Shown piece after piece: positions 16,109 through 26,242 of a stretch of 64,000 nucleotides of DNA. The notes under the pieces are model-generated. The model did not search any database, was not told the DNA's origin, and was given only the letters and a program-made list of their open reading frames with translations. Origin of the DNA: an uncultured Bacteroides sp. (lineage in GTDB: Bacteria; Bacteroidota; Bacteroidia; Bacteroidales; Bacteroidaceae). How positions within the stretch are numbered: the first letter of the stretch is position 1; every line of letters begins with the position of its first letter. The position numbers and the translations under genes were made by a program. Location of the stretch: the NCBI GenBank assembly GCA_947646015.1, contig CANSEY010000001.1:405445-469444 (forward strand), in the 5' to 3' direction.

Positions 16109-18844
16109 TTATAACCGTGTCTTCAATCGATAACTTCCCGAAGGAAAACTAAAGACAGCATAACTACCTTCCATCCGGAGAAAAGTCCCCCCCTCTCCGA
16201 CGATCCGCTTCTTTTCTTTCGGATCGATACTTTTATCTGCTACCGGCACATAAACCAAAGCAGAAGTATTGCACGGCACCGAGATGTCCCAACAGAACGA
16301 ACCGTCCTCTTTTTTCCAATGACTTCTCACCTCACCGTAGATAGAGTGAAACGAAGTATTCACAAAATCGAGGCCATCTACCGGGTAAGGCTTTAGCTGT
16401 ATCTGTTTAAAACCGACACTCCCGGGAGCATTGCTAATACCTCCCAGATAGCCATATGCCCATACAATCAGATCGCCCAACAGCATCACATGGTTGGCAG
16501 AATTCATAGCCGGGTCGGCTGTATTACCATTCCACAACTCCCAGATTGTGGTTGCCCCATTATCTACCATATATCCCCAACTCGGATAAGTCCGGTTAGT
16601 CGCTATCCGATAGGCGAGGTCAGTTCTTCCATAATCCGATAGTCCGCGCATCAACTGCTGGATACCGACCAGGCCGGTACTGACATGCCCATTGAAATCT
16701 TTCATTGTTTTCTCAACTATATTCCGGAACACGACTTCCTTATAAGCCTCAGGAACCATGCCGAACCGCAGGGAAAGGATATTTGCAGTAACTGTATTGT
16801 TGCTATAATACCCCAATTCCGTATGAAGGTATTTTGAATTAAAAGCTTCTTTAACCAGTTCACTCTCTTTCCGAAAATTGTCAGCATCCTGCGGATAACC
16901 GGCCAACGCTGCAAACCGTACCATCAAATTGGACAAATAATAATAAAAGGTTGTTCCCAGCACCGCAGCTTCCGTGATACGTGAAGGATCTTTAGAGTGG
17001 ATCAGTTCGGGAGATTCGGGAGGCATACACCAGTCTCCAAAATTATCTTTCGTCATAATATGATCTACCATATACTTATCTTTCATATAACGCATCCACT
17101 TCTTCATCGAAGGATAATGTTTGATGATGGGTTGTTTATCGCCAAACTGATCATAAAGCATATTTGCTATGATTAAATAGGCACCGGGCCAGGTCATATT
17201 GTCAGTGCAAACGTCCCAGTAGTTAGGAGCCACATCGGGTACAGCTCCATTTTCTTTCTGCGCCTGTTCAATATCATCGAGCCATTTGGCGTAAAGAAGA
17301 TGATTATTAAAAATATAACTTTCTCCTTGCGAACCAACCGCACGGTCACCCAGCCACCCCATACGTTCGTCACGCTGCGGACAGTCGGTAGGCATGCCGC
17401 GATAATTACCGCGTATACCCCAATAAGCGTTCTTGTAAATCCGGTTGATCATCGGGTCGGAGGTTTCCAGATTACCCGTAGTCTCCATTTCATCATAAAT
17501 CACTTGTCCCTCGAAGTCGGATAGAGAAGGTTTTTCCCTGAAACCCGTCAATTCAACAAAACGAAATCCATGATAAGTAAAAGTCGGTTGCCACTCTTCC
17601 ATAGAATTTCCCTTTAAGATATAGGTATCTGCCGAATGTGCCGTTCGCAGATTTGCCGTATAAATAGAACCGTCTTTCTGCAACAACTCGGCAAAACGCA
17701 GTTTCAACGTATCGCCGGATTGCCCCTTTACTTTCATGCGAAGCCAACCAACCATATTTTGTCCCATATCCAGAATATATACTCCGGGAGCCGATTCGGT
17801 AATACCGATAGGTTTCACGGTATCCATCACTTTCATATTACGATTGAGTTGGGCCTCCAACTTTCCTCCCGGCAGGCTTACAACTTCTGCCTGAAGCCAC
17901 TTCGTATCATCAAACGGATATGTATTCCATCCCGGCATCTCTTTTCTTGCATCATACTCTTCACCGTCAAACTCATTATTTGTCCCGATGGGACCTTCGG
18001 CCGTTATTTTCCAGGAAGCATCGCTCGCAATCACCCGTTTCTCTCCATCTTCATAGTATACCTCAAGTTGGGCAATCATTTTAGGTACATCAAAATGGCG
18101 CACTCCCGGCATACGCATCGAAGTATACCGTCCGTTGCCCAAGATGACACCGATGGCATTAGCTCCCTTTAATAATTGTCCGGTCACATCAAACCGATTA
18201 TACTTCACCGATTTGGAATAATCCGTAGGCGTAGGAGCCAATACCTGATCTCCAATCTTCTTTCCGTTAATATAGGCCTCATAAAATCCTAATCCGCAAA
18301 TGTACAGGGTAGCCTTTCTCACTTTCTTCGAGTTCAAATTGAAAGGTTTGCGCAGATAACGGGCAGGGACTCGCGTATTCCCCTCCAGTTTATCTTGTGG
18401 AAAAGCTCTCCCTATCCACACAGCCTGCCAGTCCGACGGATGCAACAGTCCCATCTCCCAACTGGCAGGTTCACTCCAAGCGGAAATACCTTTATTGGTT
18501 TTTACCCTCACTTTCCAATAACATTGGGTACGGCTATCGAGCATATCGCCGCCATACGAAATATATGCGGACTGATCGGACGCCACATCACCCGTATCCC
18601 ACAAATCACCTTCTTCCCGGTTTAATTTCTCCAACGAAGTGGATACGAGGATATGGTAGGAGACTTGTCTTACATCTCTCACATCAGATAAAATCTCCCA
18701 ACTCAAACGGGGAGAGGGACAATCAATGTTTTGGGGATTTACAAGCATCTCGGTTTTCAGACAGGAGATACTCACTTGAGCCTTCTTACCGGATACGGCG
18801 AGGCTCATGCTTAAGAATAAGCAGATAAAAAAAATGTTCTTCAT
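16109..18844 (-). CDS. Alpha-L-rhamnosidase, GH78
   Basis: The ATG at 18844 gives 911 residues with a signal peptide (MKNIFFICLFLSMSLAVSG); the frame could open 28 codons earlier but would then lack an exported N-terminus. The protein shows the GH78 order: N-terminal beta domains with SPRLSWEI and the AYINGKKIGD jelly-roll-like part, WQPTFTYHGFRFVELTG near 430, the catalytic-barrel motif TDCPQRDERMGWLGDR near 495, and GATTIWELWNG near 770. It should release terminal alpha-L-rhamnose from plant pectin or glycosides in the periplasm or at the surface. No SusC/SusD pair is adjacent, so it is an orphan enzyme relative to a PUL. Confidence 0.93.
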   Translation of the reverse strand: MKNIFFICLFLSMSLAVSGKKAQVSISCLKTEMLVNPQNIDCPSPRLSWEILSDVRDVRQVSYHILVSTSLEKLNREEGDLWDTGDVASDQSAYISYGGDMLDSRTQCYWKVRVKTNKGISAWSEPASWEMGLLHPSDWQAVWIGRAFPQDKLEGNTRVPARYLRKPFNLNSKKVRKATLYICGLGFYEAYINGKKIGDQVLAPTPTDYSKSVKYNRFDVTGQLLKGANAIGVILGNGRYTSMRMPGVRHFDVPKMIAQLEVYYEDGEKRVIASDASWKITAEGPIGTNNEFDGEEYDARKEMPGWNTYPFDDTKWLQAEVVSLPGGKLEAQLNRNMKVMDTVKPIGITESAPGVYILDMGQNMVGWLRMKVKGQSGDTLKLRFAELLQKDGSIYTANLRTAHSADTYILKGNSMEEWQPTFTYHGFRFVELTGFREKPSLSDFEGQVIYDEMETTGNLETSDPMINRIYKNAYWGIRGNYRGMPTDCPQRDERMGWLGDRAVGSQGESYIFNNHLLYAKWLDDIEQAQKENGAVPDVAPNYWDVCTDNMTWPGAYLIIANMLYDQFGDKQPIIKHYPSMKKWMRYMKDKYMVDHIMTKDNFGDWCMPPESPELIHSKDPSRITEAAVLGTTFYYYLSNLMVRFAALAGYPQDADNFRKESELVKEAFNSKYLHTELGYYSNNTVTANILSLRFGMVPEAYKEVVFRNIVEKTMKDFNGHVSTGLVGIQQLMRGLSDYGRTDLAYRIATNRTYPSWGYMVDNGATTIWELWNGNTADPAMNSANHVMLLGDLIVWAYGYLGGISNAPGSVGFKQIQLKPYPVDGLDFVNTSFHSIYGEVRSHWKKEDGSFCWDISVPCNTSALVYVPVADKSIDPKEKKRIVGEGGTFLRMEGSYAVFSFPSGSYRLKTRL

Positions 18845-18973
18845 GTGTTGTGTATATTTTGTGTTGTAATGTCTCTTTAGAGAACAGAGTATCGAAACCA
18901 AATACTCTAAAAGTAAAGAAGGATGCACCTTTTCACAGATAACACCCTCCTTTTTTATCTGATTGGCTGAATC

Positions 18974-20167
18974 TTATTTCAACTTCGCCAATGCTTCTTT
19001 AATACGGCGAATTGCTTCAACGATATTTTCATCGCTGGTAGCATAACTCATGCGAATGCATTCAGGAGCTCCGAAAGAAGTACCGCCTACACATGCTACG
19101 TGAGCATCTTCAAGCAGATACATCGCCAGATCATCCGAATTCTCAATCTTACGGTCACCCGCTGATTTACCAAAGAAAGAACTGCATTTAGGGAACAGGT
19201 AGAAAGCACCTTCCGGTACATTTACCTCAAATCCGGGAACTTCCTTTGCCAATTTTACAATCAGGTCACGACGACGTTCGAAGGCTTGACGCATCTCCTC
19301 AACCGGAGCCTGAGAACCTGTATAAGCAGCCTCGGCAGCCTTCTGAGATACCGAACAAGGGCCTGAAGTATACTGTCCCTGAAGTTTATTGCAAGCCTTC
19401 ACAATCCATTCCGGGCCGGCTATGAACCCAATTCTCCATCCGGTCATCGCATACGCCTTTGACACACCGTTAACAATCACGGTACGATCTTTCATCTCGG
19501 GGAACTGAGCAATGCTCTGATGTTTTCCGATATAATTGATGTGTTCATAGATCTCGTCGGCAACGACTATGACTTGTGGATACTTTGCCAACACAGCAGC
19601 CAAACCAGCCAATTCTTCTTTGCTGTAAACCGAACCGGTCGGGTTAGACGGTGAGCAAAGTATCAATGCTTTGGTTTTGGGAGTAATGGCAGCTTCCAGT
19701 TGCGCAGGAGTAATTTTGAAATCCTGTTCGATACCGGCAGTCACAATCACCGGTGTACCTTCTGCCAGTTTCACCATTTCAGGATAGCTTACCCAATAAG
19801 GAGCAGGTACAATGACCTCGTCACCCGGATTCACCAACACCATAATAGTGTTACATACAGATTGTTTTGCCCCATTTGCACAAGAAATCTGAGCGGCTGT
19901 ATATTCCAGACCGTTTTCTTTCTTCAGTTTCTCTACGATAGCATTACGCAAAGCCGGATAACCCGGAACCGGAGAGTAGCGAGAGAAGTTGTCATCTACC
20001 GCTTTCTTGGCAGCTTCTTTGATGTGGTCGGGAGTATTGAAGTCAGGTTCTCCCACACTGAGGTTAATTACATCAACACCCTGAGCTTTCAGCTCAGCAC
20101 TTTTTTGCGACATAGCAAGAGTCGCCGAGGGCGACAAGCTGTTCAAACGGTCTGATAGTTGGTTCAT
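18974..20167 (-). CDS. Aspartate aminotransferase (class I/II, PLP)
   Basis: This 397-residue fold-type I aminotransferase shows NLSVGEPDFNTP near the N-terminus, the PLP-contact region CSPSNPTGSVYS, VVADEIYEH, and the lysine motif VSKAYAMTGWRIGF (PLP Schiff base near residue 235). These agree with the prokaryotic AspC/AspB type acting on aspartate and oxaloacetate. It lies 82 nt downstream of ribBA on the same strand and may be read through from it, though the spacing leaves room for its own promoter. Confidence 0.93.
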   Translation of the reverse strand: MNQLSDRLNSLSPSATLAMSQKSAELKAQGVDVINLSVGEPDFNTPDHIKEAAKKAVDDNFSRYSPVPGYPALRNAIVEKLKKENGLEYTAAQISCANGAKQSVCNTIMVLVNPGDEVIVPAPYWVSYPEMVKLAEGTPVIVTAGIEQDFKITPAQLEAAITPKTKALILCSPSNPTGSVYSKEELAGLAAVLAKYPQVIVVADEIYEHINYIGKHQSIAQFPEMKDRTVIVNGVSKAYAMTGWRIGFIAGPEWIVKACNKLQGQYTSGPCSVSQKAAEAAYTGSQAPVEEMRQAFERRRDLIVKLAKEVPGFEVNVPEGAFYLFPKCSSFFGKSAGDRKIENSDDLAMYLLEDAHVACVGGTSFGAPECIRMSYATSDENIVEAIRRIKEALAKLK

Positions 20168-20249
20168 TTCGTATCTATTTTATTGTTGTTGAGTGAATTT
20201 GATTGCAAAATAAACTATAATATTTGATATATGAAAGCAAATAGACAGT

Positions 20250-21464
20250 TTACTTATTAAAATGAAGCGTATGACCCATTCTATCTTTCTTAGTCTTCAG
20301 GTAGCGTTCATTATAAGGATTCGGCTTAATCTCAATTCCCACATTCTCGGTAATCTCTAACCCATAGGCTTCCAGACCGATACGTTTCACCGGATTGTTA
20401 GTCATCAGTTTCATCTTCTTCACTCCGATCTCACGCAAAATCTGTGCACCGACTCCATAATCACGTTCGTCGGCATCAAAACCCAAATGGAGATTGGCAT
20501 CTACCGTGTCATAACCTTCTTCCTGAAGTTTATAAGCAGCAATCTTATTCATCAGGCCGATGCCACGACCTTCCTGATTCATGTAAACGATCACCCCTTT
20601 ACCGGCAGCCTCAATCATTTCCATAGCTTTGTGAAGCTGTTCACCACACTCACAACGACATGAACCAAAGATATCACCCGTCATACAAGAAGAGTGCACA
20701 CGCACCAGAATCGGTTCGTCTGTATCCCAGGTTCCCTTTATCAATGCAATGTGTTCCATTCCATTTGATTTCTGGCGGAAAGGTATCAGACGGAAATGCC
20801 CGAACTGTGTAGGCATATCCACTTCAACACCTCTATCGACAATAGACTCCATCTGGAGACGATAAGCAATCAGATCTTTAATGGAGATTATTTTCAATCC
20901 GAAGCGACGGGCTACTTCTACCAACTGAGGCAGACGGGCCATGGTGCCGTCTTCATTGATAATTTCGATCAATGCAGCGGCAGGATATAATCCGGCAAGC
21001 TTAGCCAGATCAACACTTGCCTCGGTATGACCTGCACGACGAAGTACCCCGCGAGAGCGGGCACGCAAAGGATTGATATGTCCCGGACGCCCCAGGTCGG
21101 CAGGTTTTGTCTTCGGATCAGCCAAAGCGCGAATAGTCATTGCACGGTCATGCATGGAAACTCCGGTTGTACACCCCTCAAGCAAGTCGACAGTAACAGT
21201 AAACGGAGTTTCGTAAATTGAAGTGTTGGACGACACCTGCATATCCAGTTCCAACTCAGCGCAGCGTTCTTCTGTGATTGGAGCACAAAGTACTCCACGA
21301 CCGTGAGTCAGCATGAAATTTACTTTTTCCGGAGTAATCTTCTCGGCAGCAATAATGAAATCACCTTCATTTTCACGATCTTCATCATCTACCACAATTA
21401 CAAAATTACCTTCTTTGAAGTCAGCTATCGCCTCTTCAATGGTATTCAGTCTGATTGGTTCCAT
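20250..21464 (-). CDS. ribBA: Bifunctional DHBP synthase / GTP cyclohydrolase II
   Basis: This 404-residue fusion catalyses the two entry reactions of riboflavin synthesis. Residues about 1-205 are 3,4-dihydroxy-2-butanone-4-phosphate synthase ([27 protein letters not shown]). About 206-404 are GTP cyclohydrolase II with the zinc cysteines in [20 protein letters not shown] and the [10 protein letters not shown] loop. It starts 4 nt after the stop of the LptF/LptG-type permease gene, so it is co-transcribed with it. No FMN riboswitch is visible immediately upstream because the upstream gene leaves no leader. Confidence 0.96.
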
Positions 21465-21468
21465 ACTT

Positions 21469-23379
21469 TTATATCTTGTTTTCGTTATTAATATCTTTTA
21501 TTGTCAATTCCACATCCCGGTTCAATGCGATAATCCGCTCCATGTCTTTATTCAGACGTATACGAAAAGCCCAGATCCGGAAATAAAAGAACAGACCAAT
21601 AGGAATCACAATTCCTATTGCCATATTAAGCCAATAATTATGGAATGGGCGCACATGCGCATTTACAGGGATAATCGGATATTTTTCCAACTTCTGAAGT
21701 AGTATCAGTGAACGGGTATTAGACATCTCATCAACCAATGCTTCCATACGGCTGTTTATAGCGATAATTTCCTGATCTTGCCCGCCGGACATCCACAGGC
21801 TAAAATAATTGGGTGCCTTGGCCAATCGGTTCTTTTGCATATAAGCCCTACACTCCTCTGAAAGGCCATTCAAATCGAACGGAAGACGTTGATAATCCGG
21901 ATCATGAATAATAACTTCCTTCTTGGACAGATGTCGGACACTACGTACCCCAAACACTCTTTTGAACCAAGAGATATATACATCCGTATTCAATACAACG
22001 GAGTCTTTATTCGATTTATAAGTCAGGAAATATCCAAGCGGAGCCAGAATGGCAGAACTCATCCACATCCCCATCCACACAATCCACTTTCCATCACGGG
22101 CCATTTTATAACCCGTGTTGTCTATTATATAGTAAATAATAAAGGTAAGTACGGAAACAATAACAGGCATTCCCAATCCACCTTTACGAATAATCCCTCC
22201 CAAAGGTGCACCAATGAAAAAGAATAAAAGACAGGATAGAGAAATCGTGATCTTCCGGTGCCATTCTATTTTATGTTTCCTTATACTGAAGTCATTCTGG
22301 GTCATCGTAAAGCTCTTAAATCCCCAGTCACTCGACAGATTCTCTGTACGCCCAACAGCTGATGCTATAATCTTCTGCTTATTCATCAACGTAGCAGCCT
22401 CAAACAGACTATCTACATTATAGTCACGAATCTGCGCTTCCTGCATTTTCAAGGTATCTTCTTTCGTCAATCCGACTGCTGTACGATAGGGTCCCTTACT
22501 TGCTTCAACAAAATACTGTCTTCCGATACTATCGGCCAATACGGTCATAGAATCGATAGATGCCTGTATTTTTATCATATCTTTGGTAGTGGACTGATTG
22601 CTCATGATGCTGGCATCAGCCATATTAAAATCTGAGTCGAACTGAATAATCGAATGCTTTTCCCGGAAAGACTCACGACGGTAAGGAACATTCTTCGAAC
22701 TCATGCTCTGTGCTTTCAGATTCTCAAACATCTCGCCGCTGTACAGATGCAAGTAGAGATGCTGTTTATCAGCGGTCATTTCCAAACGTCCCGAATCAGC
22801 AACTATAATGCGAGCATTATCAAAGTTGTTGGAGAAATCATAAATGATCACATCATAAAGCATACCCGTTTTACGGTCTTTCCTTTGTACTTTCAGGTTA
22901 TAACCATCTATTTCATCATAGAAAACTCCTTCGGGAATATCAACTTCAGGAGATTTCTGCTTCATCGAAATAAGCAGGGTTCCCAACTTGGCTTGCGCCT
23001 GCGGACCGATGACGTTCTGGAAATAAAAGGATACACAACAAATGGCAAAGACGAGAACAATAAGCGGGCGCATGATTTTAAGTAATGAAATCCCCGCCGC
23101 TTTCATGGCAAGCAACTCAAAACGTTCACCAAAATTACCAAATGTTATCAAAGAAGCCAACAACACTGCCAAGGGTAGTGACATCGGTACCAGACTCAAC
23201 GCAGAATAAAAGAAGAATTGAGCCAGTACACTCATCTCCAACCCTTTTCCCACCAATTCGTCTACATACTTCCACAAAAACTGCATCATGAAGATGAAGA
23301 GGCAGATGAAAAATGTACCGACAAAGAGTAATAAAAAACTCTTTATTATAAAAATATCTAATCTTTTTATGCGTAGCAT
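21469..23379 (-). CDS. LptF/LptG (YjgP/YjgQ) family permease
   Basis: About 636 residues from the second possible ATG ([10 protein letters not shown]); an alternative ATG lies 6 codons upstream. The N-terminal segment has transmembrane helices and the family-typical [21 protein letters not shown] and [17 protein letters not shown] long periplasmic beta-jellyroll region follows (about 110-390), then [35 protein letters not shown] with the remaining helices. The family forms the inner-membrane part of the Lpt LPS-transport ATPase complex. It is nearly twice the length of E. coli LptF/G because of the expanded middle and a C-terminal extension with another helix, as seen in Bacteroidetes members. 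It leads the permease-ribBA(-aminotransferase) unit. Confidence 0.88.
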
Positions 23380-23405
23380 CTTAATAGTTTCATGCAATTA
23401 AGATA

Positions 23406-23413
23406 CAAAATTA
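23406..23413 (-). promoter_or_regulatory. -7 element before the LptF/LptG gene
   Basis: On the minus strand this is TAATTTTG (TAnnTTTG), about 26 nt upstream of the chosen ATG. Confidence 0.5.
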
Positions 23414-23455
23414 GCACAAAAAAAGGAGTGCGAAAAATTTTTGGTCGAAAGTTAA

Positions 23456-23842
23456 CTAAAAACCACATGTTCTCCGTAACTTACTCACCTGAGAATCCCA
23501 CAATTCCTTCAAATCATCCTCTTCATCCGCTTCAGAAAAGTCAGTAATTTCGAGCACATAGTCACCCGTCAATTCATTATAACTCATCTTAATTTCAAAA
23601 TAGTCCCTTTCATTTTCGTCATCAAGCCAGTGGAAACGAATGAACGAATATGCCCGAATCGCAACAATACCAGCCTGACGCTGTTCGGTTTTGCCCCAAC
23701 AAAAGGTCACCGTTTTATCATCTGATACTACTTTGTCTGCGAACCAGTCCTCCAAACCGGTAGGTGTGCTAATTGCTGACCAAAGAATATTTTTAGAGGT
23801 CGCATTCAGAAGGTATTCCAAATGTATTTTCTCTTTTTTCAT
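23456..23842 (-). CDS. START-like (SRPBCC) domain protein
   Basis: This 128-residue acidic protein reads KIHLEYLLNATSKNILWSAISTPTGLEDWFAD, the opening beta strand and helices of an Aha1/START-like fold, and ends with a long helix (EDDLKELWDSQVSKLRRTCGF). Bacteroidetes carry this as a widely conserved single-domain protein of unknown function. An in-frame ATG four codons upstream is the alternative start. It is transcribed toward the LptF/G gene but 76 nt and a promoter separate them. Confidence 0.85.
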   Translation of the reverse strand: MKKEKIHLEYLLNATSKNILWSAISTPTGLEDWFADKVVSDDKTVTFCWGKTEQRQAGIVAIRAYSFIRFHWLDDENERDYFEIKMSYNELTGDYVLEITDFSEADEEDDLKELWDSQVSKLRRTCGF

Positions 23843-24014
23843 AGCTTCATTCATTATTGATTGTGTGTGCCAAGATAAATACTTTTTTCTAATTACAAGG
23901 CATAATTAATTCACTTTCTTCATTACATCTCTTCTTTCCGGGTCAGGAACAGCCTGTCCATCGTACTTTCAAAGATCTTTTTTTTAAGTTAAACACAAAA
24001 AAGATAGAAAATGT

Positions 24015-24045
24015 TTTGGAGATTTAAAAAAAGGCTCTATCTTTG
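24015..24045 (+). promoter_or_regulatory. tRNA promoter
   Basis: TTTG at 24015-24018, a 19-nt spacer and TATCTTTG at 24038-24045 form a consensus Bacteroides promoter 21 nt before the tRNA. Confidence 0.75.
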
Positions 24046-24066
24046 CACCCGCAATCGAGAAACAAT

Positions 24067-24143
24067 GGCGGGATAGCTCAGCTGGTTAGAGCGCATGATT
24101 CATAATCATGAGGTCCCCGGTTCAATCCCGGGTCCCGCTACCA
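24067..24143 (+). tRNA. tRNA with CAU anticodon (Met, or Ile2 if lysidine-modified)
   Basis: A full cloverleaf can be drawn: acceptor GGCGGGA/TCCCGCT (first pair G-U), D-arm GCTCAGCTGGTTAGAGC, anticodon arm CATGA-TTCATAA-TCATG, T-arm CCGGG-TTCAATC-CCGGG, discriminator A and encoded CCA at 24141-24143. The paired first acceptor position and the lack of three G-C pairs in the anticodon stem exclude an initiator tRNA. Elongator Met versus Ile(CAU) cannot be decided by eye. Confidence 0.93.
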
Positions 24144-24153
24144 AAAGAAAATT

Positions 24154-24275
24154 AGCGTTTAGGAGGCTTCCACTCTTGGGCGCTTTTTTATTGCCACATA
24201 CTCTCCTATAGTTAGATTCTTAACACAGTTATCAACATAGTTATTAACAGATATACACCAAAGTTATTAACAGGT
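24154..24275 (+). repeat. Block copy 1: terminator-like stem plus TTATYAACA boxes
   Basis: An AGCGTTTA...CGCT stem followed by TTTTTTATTGCC acts as the tRNA terminator (24154-24195). It is followed by nine-mers at 24217 (TTCTTAACA), 24229 (TTATCAACA), 24241 and 24264 (TTATTAACA), spaced 12, 12 and 23. A further TTATCAACA is at 24342. A diverged copy of the whole block occurs at 25545-25680. Confidence 0.75.
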
Positions 24276-24716
24276 TAACAGACTACAATTCAATAAATTA
24301 AGTATTTTACCTCCATATCAATCAACTAGCTTTTCAAAAGGTTATCAACAAGCTGGAAAATACTCAATTTTTCCATTTCAACATTCAAAAGCATTACAAA
24401 CTCCGTTGCTCACCTTATGAAATAAAAAAGTGACTAACAGATCCCAAAGAATATATTGTATATCAAAACAAAACATTTATTTTTGCATAAATCATGATGC
24501 TACAGATACTAAAAATAGAGACACATGACCAAGCTAAAAAGTGTAACAGCTTAAAATAATAAAAAGAAAAGTACTTTCAGAGAGCCATTCTTTGCGTATC
24601 AGCAGCCGTCTGATGTAACATAGTGAACTAATCTTGAGAGTTATTTATGATATTAACCTGAAACCCAGTATAGATGTAAATATAGTATTAGGGATATAAT
24701 TTAAAGAATAACAAAA
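24276..24716. other. AT-rich intergenic / possible long leader of lipocalin-like gene
   Basis: No gene is evident. TATTTTTG at 24478-24485 matches the -7 consensus; if it is the promoter of the next gene the 5' leader is about 225 nt. A 21-codon ORF (about 24494-24559) begins almost at the inferred start site. An ATCA/TGAT dyad lies near 24597-24616. Confidence 0.4.
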
Positions 24717-25373
24717 ATGGAGATATTTAGAAATTTAACCGTTGTCCTTGCCATAACTACCTTGGTGGCTTGTAATGATGTTACGATAGAAGGCTCTTGG
24801 GTGGAATCGGTTCCCGGAATATCTAATTTAAAACAAGGATTCACGCTTGAAGCAAACGGAAGTGCTTCTTCCATCAATATGGCCACTTTGAAATATGAGA
24901 AATGGAAGAAAGAAGGAAACTTATTACTCCTTTCCGGTATAAGCATCGGCAACCACCAAAGTATATCCTTTACAGATACACTAACAGTAGAGCAATTGAC
25001 TCAGGACAGTTTGATTCTCAAAAAAGGCGAGTTGGTTTTGAGGTATTCCAAGACGAATGAAATACCAGACGAAGAAGCTATACCGACACCGGACACTCCT
25101 ACCCAGAAACTTTTGTCCGTAAAAGGTAAATTGATCATCGGACATGAAACACGTTCTTTCACTTCAGAAGGGGATTCCACTGATTATTGGATTGTTGATA
25201 AAACAGGAGAACTCCTACAAAAGTATGATGGTGAAACAAAAGGAATCAAAAATGGAACACCTGTATATGTGGAATTAGAAGTTATTGATATGGGTAAATC
25301 AGACGAAGGCTTTGCCGCCGATTATGCCGGTGTTTATCATGTCATGAAAATCAATAAAATAACTGTAAAATAA
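24717..25373 (+). CDS. Lipocalin-like lipoprotein
   Basis: This 218-residue protein has a lipoprotein signal with lipobox TTLVAC (Cys about 19), so it is likely exported and lipid-anchored. Residues about 24-115 look like a lipocalin-like beta-barrel start (IEGSWVESVPG, GFTLEANGSA, DSLILKKG). After a Pro/Thr-rich linker (about 118-130) a second beta-rich domain follows (KLLSVKGKLIIGHETRSF to the end), recalling the two-domain layout of NlpE-like copper-sensing lipoproteins, although no CxxC metal motif is visible. It is a single gene bracketed by the two copies of the TTATYAACA block. Function unknown. Confidence 0.75.
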   Translation: MEIFRNLTVVLAITTLVACNDVTIEGSWVESVPGISNLKQGFTLEANGSASSINMATLKYEKWKKEGNLLLLSGISIGNHQSISFTDTLTVEQLTQDSLILKKGELVLRYSKTNEIPDEEAIPTPDTPTQKLLSVKGKLIIGHETRSFTSEGDSTDYWIVDKTGELLQKYDGETKGIKNGTPVYVELEVIDMGKSDEGFAADYAGVYHVMKINKITVK

Positions 25374-25544
25374 CATCTTACACCAAAATTGCACAAAGCA
25401 TGGAAAAAAGGGGAAACAACCTAATTGTCGATAAAAAAAAGCAAATGCGTGGAACGTAAAGAAATAGAAAATCATTGATTAGTATCCAATTCATACCTAC
25501 GAGTGCCTTAGGCAAATCTCAAATTCCATTAACACCCAGAAATC
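25374..25544. other. Intergenic, nothing recognised
   Basis: AT-rich sequence following the lipocalin-like gene. No terminator of normal strength was seen directly after the stop; the first clear stem is in the repeat block that follows. Confidence 0.4.
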
Positions 25545-25680
25545 AGCGTTTAAGAAATTTAGACTCTTAAACGCTGTTTTATTGCCTAACATTTCCAGAC
25601 ACTTAATTCCCCCACGCAGTTGTCAACAAAGTTATTAACATAGTTATCAACAGATATCAACCGAAGTTATCAACAGGATA
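25545..25680 (+). repeat. Block copy 2: stem plus TTATYAACA boxes
   Basis: The first 42 nt align without gaps to 24154-24195: AGCGTTTA, ACTCTT, CGCT and TTTTATTGCC are shared, and here the stem AGCGTTTA/TAAACGCT is perfect. Nine-mers follow at 25620 (TTGTCAACA), 25632 (TTATTAACA), 25644 and 25667 (TTATCAACA), with the same 12-12-23 spacing as copy 1. No tRNA precedes this copy. Confidence 0.75.
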
Positions 25681-26155
25681 ATTCACTATTGAACAATGAA
25701 TTAGCAATCCAAATACAATCTACAACATCACCATGTATAGTTTCACCCTAACACATTGTTCTTTTTTCAAATACACCTACACTATAGATCGCGGTTACTA
25801 TATGATCTCATTCATCAAAAAGGTACTTCTCACCACGTCTTTGACCTTTAAGCAAATTACTGATAAACTAAATTCAGCATCAGGAAAAGACATATCTAAA
25901 TGTATCCTGGCTTGAAACAGTCAAGGAACAACACAACAGTCGATATCCTAGAGAATTTCAACAAAGTAGTTTCCACCTCCAAACGAATGTACTAATATAA
26001 CAAGTATACGGATTCAACTTCAAAAGAGACAAATAAAGAAGAAGAAGTTGAATTTACAATATATCACTTATTATCAATCTGTTAATATTCTCCCTTTTGT
26101 ATTTGGAAAACACCTGATTTAACAGTATGTTAAAATAAGTTCTTTAATGATAGAA
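25681..26155. other. Intergenic, no supported gene
   Basis: A 60-codon open frame at 25733-25915 has no recognisable features and composition typical of AT-rich noncoding DNA. Nothing else is seen. Confidence 0.4.
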
Positions 26156-26190
26156 AACAAGTCTTTGAGATGCTAAAGACTTGTTTTTTG
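26156..26190. terminator. Strong bidirectional terminator
   Basis: AACAAGTCTTT and AAAGACTTGTT make a perfect 11-bp stem with an 8-nt loop, followed by T-rich sequence on both strands. It closes the minus-strand PUL transcript and would also stop plus-strand transcription. Confidence 0.8.
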
Positions 26191-26242
26191 CCGGTAAAAA
26201 AAGAATGAAAGAGAAATGCCATTAACAATGTTAATGAAAACA

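Noticed and set aside
24067-24143. Initiator tRNA-fMet
   Set aside because: Position 1 is paired and the anticodon stem lacks the three consecutive G-C pairs of initiator tRNAs.
24067-24716. Chromosomal replication origin
   Set aside because: DnaA-box-like words and AT-rich DNA are present, but gene orientation does not switch here, no dnaA, dnaN or gidA is near, and the boxes differ from TTATCCACA.
25733-25915. 60-codon open frame
   Set aside because: No recognisable motif, AT-rich noncoding composition, no conserved context.
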